Source: Bifidobacterium mellis (GTDB lineage Bacteria > Actinomycetota > Actinomycetes > Actinomycetales > Bifidobacteriaceae). From it: a DNA stretch of 64,000 nucleotides. Positions 47,140 to 54,987 of this stretch are shown piece after piece (positions within the stretch are counted from its first letter, which is position 1; each line of letters starts with the position of its first letter). A program made the translations under genes and the position numbers. The notes under the pieces were generated by a model. That model had not been told where the DNA came from. It worked only from the letters and a program-made list of their open reading frames with translations, and searched no databases. The stretch spans positions 533,552-597,551 of the forward strand of contig NZ_KQ033885.1 of the NCBI RefSeq assembly GCF_000967265.1, given 5' to 3'.

Positions 47140-48416
47140 AGCCCGGCAAGGGTCGCCGTGCCTCCAGCGGGGCTCCGTCCAGGACCAGGGCCGTACGGGC
47201 TGCCAAGGCCGCACGGACGGCCCGGTCCGGGCGCACCACCAAGCCTTTGGGAGAGGAACCGCAGACCGGCAGAACCGCCAGATCGGGCAGGTCGGCCGCT
47301 TCCGATGCTGCGGGACTGGCAGGTCGCCGGTCCAAGGCTGAAAAGACAGGCGGCGGGGGCAGGCGTCTCAAGCGGTCCAAGCGTCTCAAGGGTCGTCCCA
47401 ATCGAGCCAGGAATGAAGGCGGATCCCGGACACGTAGCCCAAGGTCGGCCTCTTCGTCCTCCCGCTCTCTGGTAAAGAACAGCAGCACATCAGCCTCCAA
47501 GTCTCCGGCTTCCAAGTCCGTGGCGTCCAAGTCCGCGGCCGCACGCTCGACAGGTTCGGCCGGCGGATTCGTCGATGCCCGGACCATACCGCCGGACCGG
47601 CCCGTCTCAGGCAGGATCGGCACCGACCAGGAGGAGCAGGGGCTGGGGATCTTCGTCAGGCCTAAGGTGCTGGACTTTCAGGCCCGTGTGCGCGAGAAGA
47701 AGAAGGTCAACCGCAGGCTGGTCCTGATCCGGACAGGTGTCGTCATCCTGGTCATGGCTCTGATTACAGGACTGGCATGGCTGCTCTTCCTCTCGCCGGT
47801 CTTCCGCCTGCAGACCGACCAGATCAATGTCAGCGGCGGCAATGCCTGGGTGTCCGACGATCGTGTGGCCTCAATCGTGGCCCATCAGGGGGATCGCTCG
47901 CTGTTGCTGATTTCGGCCAATGGCGTCGAGCAGGAGATCAGCGGCATGGCCGGGGTGACCGATGCCAAGGTCCGCAAGAGTTTTCCGCACGGTCTGGAGG
48001 TGACCTTCGATGCCCAGGAGCCCACTGCGGTCTTCAAGGATGCACAGGGCAAGCTGACGGCCGTCGACCGGCAGGGGAGGTCGCTCAACACCGTGACCAA
48101 GCCGGTGGACGGGGTGCCGGTCATCCAGGTGGCCACCGTCAAGCGGGCCCAGCAGGATCAGGCGGTCAGGCAGACCCTGCGGATTCTGTCGACCATGCCC
48201 GAGGCCATGCGTCATTCGGTGACCAAGGTTACTGCGGAAACCCAGGACTCCATCACCACCGAGCTGGACCAGGGCAAGCATGTCATCATCTGGGGCGACG
48301 GTTCCGACCTGAAGCTCAAGCAGGCCGTGGTCGACAAGATCATCAACGATCCGTCCAAGATCGGCGACAAGCATCAGCTGGATGTGTCGGCACCCCTGCG
48401 GCCCATAGTCAAATAG
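47136..48416 (+). CDS. ftsQ: Cell division protein FtsQ/DivIB with long basic N terminus
   Basis: Bitopic divisome protein, 426 aa. Roughly residues 1-180 are a cytoplasmic, low-complexity region rich in Arg, Lys, Ser and Ala (for example SKSPASKSVASKSAAARS), followed by one helix (VLIRTGVVILVMALITGLAW, about 195-215) and an external POTRA domain (FRLQTDQINVSGGNAWVSDD) plus FtsQ domain. The N-terminal tail is several times longer than in most bacteria. GTG start overlaps murC (GTGA). Last gene of the dcw cluster; it overlaps the convergent dtd gene by 8 nt. Confidence 0.92.
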   Translation: MKPGKGRRASSGAPSRTRAVRAAKAARTARSGRTTKPLGEEPQTGRTARSGRSAASDAAGLAGRRSKAEKTGGGGRRLKRSKRLKGRPNRARNEGGSRTRSPRSASSSSRSLVKNSSTSASKSPASKSVASKSAAARSTGSAGGFVDARTIPPDRPVSGRIGTDQEEQGLGIFVRPKVLDFQARVREKKKVNRRLVLIRTGVVILVMALITGLAWLLFLSPVFRLQTDQINVSGGNAWVSDDRVASIVAHQGDRSLLLISANGVEQEISGMAGVTDAKVRKSFPHGLEVTFDAQEPTAVFKDAQGKLTAVDRQGRSLNTVTKPVDGVPVIQVATVKRAQQDQAVRQTLRILSTMPEAMRHSVTKVTAETQDSITTELDQGKHVIIWGDGSDLKLKQAVVDKIINDPSKIGDKHQLDVSAPLRPIVK

Positions 48417-48909
48417 CCGTTGAAGAGGCTGCCGGCTTCATCAGTTTGTCGGTGTCCAGCAGGATGGTCACTGGGCCGTCGTTGGCCAGATCCACTCGCA
48501 TGTGGGCACCGAAGCGTCCTTCGGCAACAAGGACACCGGTCGCGGCCAGGGCCCGGTTCAGGTCCTGCCAGACGCTCTGGGCGTGTTGGGGCTCTCCGGC
48601 CGCCATGAAGCTGGGACGATTGCCGCGACGCAGATCCGCATAGAGGGTGAACTGGGAGATGGAGAGGATGGAGCCGCCGCAGTCCAGGATTGACCGGTTC
48701 ATCCGGCCCTCCTCGTCGGCGAAGATGCGCATCCGTGTCAGCTTGCGCACGGCATAGTCCACCTGGTCAGCCCCGTCGCCATCCTGGACGGCCACCAGGA
48801 GCAGGAGACCCGTGCCGATGCTCTGGGGTTTGAAATCGGGATCCGGCTGCCCTTGCTCGTCGACCACATCGACCCGGGCACGGCTGACCCGTTGTATGAC
48901 GATTCTCAT
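48409..48909 (-). CDS. dtd: D-aminoacyl-tRNA deacylase
   Basis: Hydrolyses D-aminoacyl-tRNAs. The 166-residue protein begins MRIVIQRVSRARVDVVDEQG, carries the catalytic Ser-Gln loop SILSISQFTLYADLRRGNRPSF and the Gly-cisPro region GPVTILLDTD. Complete family length plus a short insertion (PDFKPQS). Convergent with ftsQ, with 8 nt shared. Confidence 0.95.
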   Translation of the reverse strand: MRIVIQRVSRARVDVVDEQGQPDPDFKPQSIGTGLLLLVAVQDGDGADQVDYAVRKLTRMRIFADEEGRMNRSILDCGGSILSISQFTLYADLRRGNRPSFMAAGEPQHAQSVWQDLNRALAATGVLVAEGRFGAHMRVDLANDGPVTILLDTDKLMKPAASSTAI

Positions 48910-49304
48910 GCCTTCAGTCTAAAGACTTCAGGCGTTGTTGTAGTGTCGCAGGGGAAAAGCTGGACCGGTACCTGGTGAGAGTCAGACTAGAGAACCGTTT
49001 GAAGACTGGCATGAAGGACACCCACTTCAATGTAGTCATGGCAGGGCTGGTTCTTGTCAATGGTCCAGTCGATGACTATCCCTTCAACGTGCTCGATGCG
49101 CAGCTTCATGTTGAAGTCTGCGGTACCCGTGTTGCCAAGGCAATCTGACAAGCTGGATCGGCGACGCAGTCCTGATCAGCGTGCATGTATGTCGTCATGA
49201 TGAGTTACCTGCTTTCTCCGCTGATAGGAGGATGCTGGCCAGTCATGGTTTCCCTTGGATCGTCTCAGGTTCGTTGGCGCCGCTGGATTATACAGACGTA
49301 TCCG
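48910..49304. other. 395-nt gap with possible gene remnants
   Basis: No complete gene is seen. The minus strand holds two short frames (one ending at 48987, another from an ATG near 49200 beginning MTTYMHADQDC) that could be frameshifted pieces of one small protein. No tRNA, hairpin with T-tract or insertion-sequence end was found. Confidence 0.5.
48987..49109 (-). pseudogene. Short ORF or 3' remnant of an unrecognised gene
   Basis: A 40-residue frame from ATG 49109 contains IEHVEGIVIDWTIDKNQPC and has protein-like composition, but lacks a clear ribosome-binding site. The frame remains open upstream for about 20 more codons (through SDCLGNTGTADFN) before a stop. It may be a small gene or the tail of a decayed one. 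Not recognised. Confidence 0.3.
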
Positions 49305-49824
49305 TCAACTGACTGCTGCGGTCATGATCCAGTCGGTCTGTAGATCCTCGCCCAAGGTGAAGATGTGCTCTCCGGTCCGTTTGAAGCCCACGGCTTGGTA
49401 GAAACGTTGAGCGGGTTCATTGTGTTCCCATACGCCCAGCCAGATTTTGCTCAGGCTCTGGTTCCTGGCACGTTTGAAGGCTCGATTGATCAACAGGGTG
49501 CCCAATCCGCGGTGCTTGAAATCCGATAGGACGTATAGCCGCTCGATCTCCATGGATGTGTCGCTGAACTGTTCTGTTTGGGCCTTCCCGGTGTTGATCT
49601 GCATGTAGGCTGCGGGCGTGCCATCCACGCTGGCCAGAAGAAAAAACGGACTCAGGTTCTGACAGTTGTGACTTGACCAGTTCGGGGGAGAAGGAGTGCC
49701 GGAGGTAGTCTTCCATGTTTTCCCGGCTGTTGTCGGCGGCGAAGGTGTCGCGGAAAGTGGTAATGCCCAAGGAACGTATCAGTCCGACATCATCTGATGT
49801 GCATTGCCGTATTGTTGCGGTCAT
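49305..49824 (-). pseudogene. GNAT-family N-acetyltransferase, frameshifted
   Basis: Two minus-strand frames together make one complete GNAT protein of about 170 aa. The first part begins MTATIRQCTSDDVGLIRSLG with AGGAAAGGAAT upstream; the second contains the acetyl-CoA loop FKHRGLGTLLINRAFKRA and LGVWEHNEPAQRFYQAVGF. They are out of frame by one base at a run of six A on the plus strand (T6 on the coding strand, 49641-49646). Removing one T restores ESVFLLASVDGTPAAYM, a typical GNAT strand. This could be a real lesion, a slippage site or an assembly error. Confidence 0.85.
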
Positions 49825-49888
49825 GATGGCGATTCCTTTCCTCATTGATTCTGCTGCTTGGATATATCTGCTTTGAAAGGCACTGTTT

Positions 49889-50206
49889 TCAGTTGACGAC
49901 CTTGAGTCCGACCACGCAGGCGACCAAACCGATGATGAGCAGAATGCGGGCGAGTGAAATAGGCTCCGAGCCCGTAGCCATGGCGTATAGGACAGTCAGG
50001 GCAGCTCCGATGCCGACCCAGACCGCATAGGCCGTGCTGGTAGGGATGTTGCGCATGGCAAAGGCTAGACCCATCATGCTGAGAATCAATCCCACAATAA
50101 AAACGATGTCAGGGACGATTTTGGTAAAGCCTTGAGACTTGCCCAGGGCGGTGGCCCAGACCGATTCACAGATACCAGCGAATATGAGTATGATCCATGA
50201 GGACAT
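49889..50206 (-). CDS. gdx: SMR-family guanidinium exporter (Gdx/SugE subtype)
   Basis: A 105-residue, four-helix small multidrug resistance protein, the standard length. It begins MSSWIILIFAGICESVWATA, with the essential TM1 Glu in AGICESVWA, GFTKIVP after TM1, and TSTAYAVWVGIGAALTV in TM3, the pattern of the SugE/Gdx subtype that exports guanidinium rather than the Qac drug subtype. AAAGGG lies just before the ATG. A guanidine-III riboswitch immediately upstream (50218-50259) strongly supports the substrate. The in-frame start at 50251 would translate the riboswitch itself and is rejected. Confidence 0.92.
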   Translation of the reverse strand: MSSWIILIFAGICESVWATALGKSQGFTKIVPDIVFIVGLILSMMGLAFAMRNIPTSTAYAVWVGIGAALTVLYAMATGSEPISLARILLIIGLVACVVGLKVVN

Positions 50207-50217
50207 GGTTCCCTTTC

Positions 50218-50259
50218 GGCAAGTCTTGTCGCTGTCCGGGTACTTGACCATCGTCCGGG
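50218..50259 (-). promoter_or_regulatory. Guanidine-III (ykkC-III) riboswitch
   Basis: Read on the minus strand, the leader contains CCGGACGA (50258 to 50251), then a stem arm with CAAGU, GUACCCGGACAG, GACAAGAC and the pairing arm ACUUG (50224-50220). Order and conserved bases match the compact guanidine-III pseudoknot: a hairpin (CAAGU/ACUUG) plus pairing of the 5' CCGG with the downstream CCGG. The ribosome-binding site AAAGGG begins 2 nt after it, fitting translational control. Confidence 0.88.
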
Positions 50260-50523
50260 AACCTGAATCAGATTCTGAACATCAGAGTAGCACGAGTTGA
50301 ATCGTAAGATGTTGAGTCAGATATTTTTATGGCGGTTCAAAGGCCGTAAATGATCAATGCCGATTCAATTCGTCAGAGATCCTGCTCATTTGGGATTACA
50401 TTGCTGCTTGTCCACGAGGAATGAGGAACGCTGCAATCTAGATGAGCCGGGTTGTCAAAGTCGTATACAGCACTACACGGCTACTCCGCATATTCTGGTT
50501 TCACTGCTTTACTAACGTCAGTA

Positions 50524-52101
50524 TTAGTTGCCGATTTCCTTTGAAGCTGGAAAATTATGAGTGATAACTTTTTTTGGTCTTGCCTCTTTATCCGCCTCTG
50601 AGCTTATGGATGTTGATAAATATCTAGGGTCATTGAATATAGCAGCTAAATAGATTTTGCATTCCTCCTGATTGCAACAATCGAACTCTCTATCATTTGT
50701 GTCGATTTTGTCTACTAAGCACATGATATCGCGTTGATGTTTTGGTGCATCCTGATTTGTAGCGTTGTTTCGTTGAGAGTTACAATATTCTAGATTTTTT
50801 CGAAGTTCATCAACCGACAACGATAGCAAGGGAACCTGTTTCGTATCGGGGGAAGCGGGATAACATATTTTCGCCCATTCCTCTCTTTTAGCGTGTGTTA
50901 TGACGGTGTGCAGCAAATGCTCGCGATGAGTGTCTATAGATAATTCTGAATCGATGTATGTTGAAGTGACTTCCGTATATAAACGGAAGTGACCGTGCTC
51001 TATATCCTTCTGGTCGTCTTTGATAAACCCGGTTAACAGCAATTTATCAAGAGGGGCCAAGAACCAATCCCAGCAGGGTAGTTGATAGAACACGAAGATT
51101 AATATCGGGATCAGAAGTGTAACCACGAGCATCAGCGTGGTTGTCGGGTTTAATACAAGGGAAAAGGGTAAAAGTGATATAAAGTAAGAAAGTGCGGCTA
51201 TTGAGAAGTGGTATATTAACTTCCCAAATTTGTGACGTTTGTAGCGAGTTTGATTCCTTTTACTTGAGTGGCCATAAGCGCCGATTTGTAACATAAAGCC
51301 ACGATCAATCGAGCTGAGGATCAGTTCAAGCACAACAGCGATGATCAAGGTCGTTACACGGATGACTAAATGATTGCCCATTCTTGCGAATAGCGCTGCT
51401 ATTCCACATGCTATAAATGTTGCAAGAGTGGTCATGAGGGTCAATCCGAAAATAGGGCGAAGAATAGCATCGGTTATCGGATGTTTTGTAAACAACGATC
51501 CTTTAGGTAATGAGTGATATTCTTCTAGATGATCTGATCTCAGCGTTTCGTTTTCTTGCATCACGCGTGTCGAAAACTTGAATTTCACCCCATAGTTAAG
51601 GGCAAAGGTTGCTATGCTAAAGCCGATGATTATCAATGACAAGCTCAAACCGAAATCGTTCTGATTGAACGTGTCAGGCGATATGTAGCCTGTGATAAAG
51701 TCAATAGCGCCCGATAGTAAGTAGACAAAGTGGTAGAATGCGGTTGCGGTGTGGGAAAATTCGGCGGTCTTAGTTTCCAGAAAAGCTGTCACAAGAGTGA
51801 CGGCTATGATTAATGACCACAGTTCCGGCAGCATATTGGCAGTATCTTTAAAGGGATCGTTACGCACAAAATTGTGGAAGATGGTATTGTGCTCGTACCA
51901 ACTCTGCTTTGCTTGATTTTTGAGTAAGCTATACTCCATTATCCTGATAACAGCTCCACAGACGAAAAATAGAGCAGAGTACACAATATTTACTACGAGC
52001 TGCCTTTCCCTTTCAGCTTGCCAGCTTTCTGCTGGATGGAATATTGGAGATATATTCGAATGATCTCTTGCAGTGGACATAATTGAAACCCGCTCTATCA
52101 T
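50524..52101 (-). CDS. Unknown multi-pass membrane protein, AT-rich
   Basis: Not recognised. The 525-residue product has about eight hydrophobic helices, for example LVVNIVYSALFFVCGAVIRI, LWSLIIAVTLVTAFL, LSLSLIIIGFSIATFALNYG, VTTLIIAVVLELILSSI and LMLVVTLLIPILIFVFYQLP, then a hydrophilic C-terminal part of about 170 residues with several Cys (FDCCNQEECK). Base composition is clearly more AT-rich than neighbours and uses rare A/T-ending codons, suggesting recent transfer. The start is either 52101 or 52080. Neither neighbour suggests a function. Confidence 0.8.
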   Translation of the reverse strand: MIERVSIMSTARDHSNISPIFHPAESWQAERERQLVVNIVYSALFFVCGAVIRIMEYSLLKNQAKQSWYEHNTIFHNFVRNDPFKDTANMLPELWSLIIAVTLVTAFLETKTAEFSHTATAFYHFVYLLSGAIDFITGYISPDTFNQNDFGLSLSLIIIGFSIATFALNYGVKFKFSTRVMQENETLRSDHLEEYHSLPKGSLFTKHPITDAILRPIFGLTLMTTLATFIACGIAALFARMGNHLVIRVTTLIIAVVLELILSSIDRGFMLQIGAYGHSSKRNQTRYKRHKFGKLIYHFSIAALSYFISLLPFSLVLNPTTTLMLVVTLLIPILIFVFYQLPCWDWFLAPLDKLLLTGFIKDDQKDIEHGHFRLYTEVTSTYIDSELSIDTHREHLLHTVITHAKREEWAKICYPASPDTKQVPLLSLSVDELRKNLEYCNSQRNNATNQDAPKHQRDIMCLVDKIDTNDREFDCCNQEECKIYLAAIFNDPRYLSTSISSEADKEARPKKVITHNFPASKEIGN

Positions 52102-52453
52102 CGTCTCTCATTGTGACCTGATATAGTTAAATATAAATACGATTAAAGGACATGTAGTTTGCATGCTGTCCTGGTTGCGGATCGAGAAACAGGATCACCA
52201 TCGAACTAGTCAATGCGTTGGAATTGCTTGTTTGCTAGGTCTCTCCAGTTAAAGGGCTTCATTTTAATGCTGTGATGCCTGGACAATGTAAGGCATACGA
52301 TCACAATAAGCTCGGTATCATAAGGTTGAATCAGGGTTGATTCAGGGTCGTTTCAGGGGTTTGCCGGATGTTGTCTTTCGCGTCGGTCGGCTATTCATGT
52401 AATAGAGGAATGTAGTCGAGTGTACGCACGAGGACGTGGCAGGTGAATGAAAC
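52102..52453. other. 352-nt divergent intergenic region
   Basis: Separates the AT-rich membrane gene from the decayed permease. The left part is AT-rich and should hold the promoter of the minus-strand gene; the right part carries the three phased repeats at 52331-52359. No coding sequence is seen. Confidence 0.5.
52331..52359 (+). repeat. Three TCAGGGK repeats at 11-bp period
   Basis: TCAGGGT at 52331 and 52342 and TCAGGGG at 52353 are direct repeats one helical turn apart, extended as TGATTCAGGGT in the middle copy. They lie about 95 nt before the permease start and look like a response-regulator-type operator. Its regulator is not in the window. Confidence 0.55.
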
Positions 52454-53888
52454 ATGACTTGGGCCTTACGTAATTTGAAAGCCAATAGTGGCATCTGGGC
52501 TGGCGTCTTTATCGTTCTTGTGGTCACCCAAACCCTGCTTTGTGCCATGAGTGTGGGCATGGGCGTCAACAGCTGTTACCGAGGTCTATCGGTCAAGACC
52601 AGGGATCCTGCCAAGAGTCTGGCTTCGGCCCTGAGCCTAGTCTTCCTCACAGTCATTGTGCTCGGATGGCTGGTGATCAAGCAGATCTTGTAGGTATCAA
52701 TTCGCCAACGTCGACAGGTGCTGGCCCTTCTTTCGGTGCTGGGAGCTACGCCTAAGCAGATCCTGGTGCTTGCGCTTTTGCAGGTGATGATTCTGGACCT
52801 GCTGGCTTCTCTTGTTGCCGCGGCTCTGTCGCCTGCGCTGGCTGGAAGGATCCTCGACTGGTATTCAACCGGGATGCCGATGCCGGTGCATTTCACTTTT
52901 ACCTGGCACGGTTTTCCCAGGTCTGCCCTGACCGGTCTCGCAGTGGGATTGGCCACGGCCGTCTTGGCGACCAGCCGGACATTGCTGGATTTGGGGAAGA
53001 TGACACCCGTCCGGGTGGTGCGCCGTGTTGAGGAGAGCGAATCTGTCGATCGGCCCCGACATGGACGTGGTTTCGTGTCCCTTTTTCTTGGGCTGGCCTT
53101 ACTTGCTGCTATTGCCGTTGCCTGTCGTTGCCTATCTTTCGCATAGCGGCTCTGGATCCTTGGACCCTAAGCAGATTCAGGCGGTCGTAAGTGCCGTTGG
53201 AAGTGGACCGCTGTTCGCTATTCTTCTGCTGCTGATTGCCTTGGCTCGCGCTTGGGGGCCGGTTATAGGCAGGGTCACTCAACTCTGGACTACTCCAGTG
53301 CCGTCGTCATCTGCTATCTGGTGGATTGCGCGTTCACAGGCTGTGGTCAGGAGTAGAGACACCACATTCGGCTCTATAGTCATAGCGTTGACCGCTTGCA
53401 TGTTTCTGGTCGGTGGTCTGCTGATTGCGGGAAGCACCAGTACCGTTGCCATGAACAAGGTGCCGGGAATAGCAAATGTCACATCGAACAGAACCCTGGA
53501 GTCGTTCTATGGTTTCTGGGCAGCGCTGCTGGTCGCCCTGGTTGGCGTGATTACGGGGTTCGCCATTGTCGCTCGGGATCGTGACCTTGATCTGGCGCTC
53601 CTGTCAATCGCCGGTGCAAATCCGCAGCAGTTGACCGGCATATCCGTATTGGACGGCACCATCGTGATGACCACCGGCATTATCATTACAGCAGGCGGCA
53701 CCGGACTGGTCGGACTGTGCACAGCTATGGTCTACTGGCCCCTCGTCCGCAGTCTGTCTATAGTTTTTCCTTGTCAGTTCTTCCTTATATGCGGTTTGCC
53801 GATCATCGCCGTTGGTTCGCTGGCGACCATGCTGACGGCGCGTCCTGCTTTGAGGCGCTCGCCCATAGCCTTTCTGCAAGCACCATAG
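52454..53888 (+). pseudogene. FtsX-like ABC transporter permease, decayed
   Basis: One permease of about 475 residues split by two lesions. The first piece (start ATG 52454, AGGTGA upstream) ends at an in-frame TAG at 52691-52693; translation continues in the same frame with VSIRQRRQVLALLSVLGATP, a typical FtsX core. A frameshift between about 53090 and 53145 moves the rest to another frame, which ends at 53888 with RDLDLALLSIAGANPQQL, the second FtsX half. No ABC ATPase gene is adjacent. Probably non-functional. Confidence 0.85.
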
Positions 53889-54218
53889 GCGGATGGTCGA
53901 CAGTGAACTTTAATAGCTGGGTCCGCGATGGGTAATTCAGTGGTCTTGTCGAGCATTGATCTCGGCCATGGCTGTGTGCGACATATTCATCAACGAGCAG
54001 TTTCCCGTGGGATTGGGCAGCGTTGGGCAATGCGCTATATGCATGCTGGATGCCCGAAGATAGATGTCCTCGTTATGACGAATCAATCTCTAGGAGGTCT
54101 AGCGAACGATTAACTTTCAACTTTGGAGCAGATACGAATGGGCAGTCAAATTTGGGCCTCGGTTACACTGATTCGTGTCAGTCGGAACAAGGCTCGATTG
54201 CCGAGACTTTCACTTTTG
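53889..54218. other. 330-nt gap without recognisable gene
   Basis: Short frames exist on both strands but none has protein-like composition together with a ribosome-binding site. It probably consists of decayed sequence between the broken permease and the toxin-antitoxin pair. Confidence 0.5.
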
Positions 54219-54497
54219 TCACAGTGTTTGGTCGTGGCTGCCGGTGGTCATCAAAGTAAGAATCATTCGATTTTTGTCGCGCTTATACACCAGGAGCCAG
54301 TCTGCGTCGACATGTAGCTCCTCGTATGTAGACCAGCGGCCTTTCAGCTGGTGGTTTCGATATTTGCGCTTAAGCAGTGCTGAATTGTAGTCAGCCAAGT
54401 CGTCGAGCACCTGATAGAGCTTGCTTAGATCAAAATGTTTCTTCTTGATTTTCTTGACATCACGCAAATACTTCTGCGTATATGCAAACTCATACAT
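54219..54497 (-). CDS. YafQ-type RelE-superfamily toxin
   Basis: Ribosome-dependent mRNA interferase candidate, 92 aa. The RelE/YafQ fold is suggested by YTQKYLRDVKKIKKKHFD, LKRKYRNHQLKGRWSTYEELH, VDADWLLVYKRD and the C-terminal TTGSHDQ. His residues in NHQLKG, ELHVDADW and GSHDQ occupy the YafQ catalytic positions. The start overlaps the antitoxin end by 8 nt, the usual antitoxin-first arrangement. Confidence 0.9.
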   Translation of the reverse strand: MYEFAYTQKYLRDVKKIKKKHFDLSKLYQVLDDLADYNSALLKRKYRNHQLKGRWSTYEELHVDADWLLVYKRDKNRMILTLMTTGSHDQTL

Positions 54498-54744
54498 GAT
54501 GGATGATGTCTTTCATATTCTCTACATCTCCCGCATGGGTGACTGGTGAGGCCTCAGCTTCCTCCATTTCCCTATCAAATTTGGAAAGTTGGGAGCGGAA
54601 TGGAAGTCCTCCTTCGCGTAGAGACTGAGAGAGAAACATGTTAATCGCCGTGCCGAGATCAAGGCCTAGGTCTTCGAAAAGCTGTGAGGCTCGACACTTC
54701 ATATCCTCGCTGGTGCGAATTTGAATTCTCGCTGTCTCTTTCAT
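54490..54744 (-). CDS. RelB/DinJ-family antitoxin
   Basis: Ribbon-helix-helix antitoxin of 84 aa. RIQIRTSEDMKCRASQLFED followed by LGLDLGTAINMFLSQSL is the DinJ/RelB DNA-binding fold; the C-terminal part (EEAEASPVTHAGDVENMKD) should wrap the toxin. The start is the ATG at 54744; the in-frame GTG at 54753 abuts the GGAGGG ribosome-binding site. Pairs with the YafQ-type toxin and probably autorepresses via the operator upstream. Confidence 0.9.
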   Translation of the reverse strand: MKETARIQIRTSEDMKCRASQLFEDLGLDLGTAINMFLSQSLREGGLPFRSQLSKFDREMEEAEASPVTHAGDVENMKDIIHHV

Positions 54745-54790
54745 AACTTTCACCCCTCCGATTGCTCAATTAGTCATCTTTAGCTCCCAA

Positions 54791-54840
54791 ATTATATCAT
54801 TTGTGCTCCGAATGGAGTTACTTTGGAGTTATTCTAACTC
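54791..54840 (-). promoter_or_regulatory. Promoter and operator of the toxin-antitoxin pair
   Basis: On the minus strand a perfect TATAAT (54791-54796) lies 47 nt before the antitoxin ATG. Upstream are two direct copies of TAACTCCA (54824-54831 and 54813-54820, 11-bp period) and a perfect inverted repeat GAGTTA-TTC-TAACTC (54826-54840), covering the -35 region. This is a plausible ribbon-helix-helix operator. Confidence 0.65.
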
Positions 54841-54947
54841 TACGAGTAAAGAAACGAGCATGACTTGAGGTTCATGAATTAGGCTGTTGCCAATGTGATG
54901 CACTAAGTAATCCGGAAAGATGGATTCTTGAACCGTAAAACGGCATG

Positions 54948-54980
54948 AAAAGGGCCAGCCGAGTTGCCTCGGCCGGCCCT
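54948..54980 (-). terminator. Intrinsic terminator of ssrA
   Basis: On the minus strand a GC-rich stem (GGGCCGGCCGAG / CTCGGCTGGCCC, with loop GCAA) is followed by TTTT, directly after the tmRNA 3' end. Confidence 0.85.
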
Positions 54981-54987
54981 TGTCTTG

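Noticed and set aside
47460-47560. CRISPR-like or satellite repeats inside ftsQ
   Set aside because: The repeats are short Ser/Lys/Ala codon runs in a coding tail, with no regular spacer arrangement.
48910-49304. Attachment-site duplicate of the ssrA 3' end at the far side of the accessory islet
   Set aside because: No repeat of the T-arm/acceptor sequence could be found by eye.
50207-50251. N-terminal extension of the SMR gene starting at 50251
   Set aside because: It would translate the guanidine-III riboswitch; family length and the ribosome-binding site favour the start at 50206.
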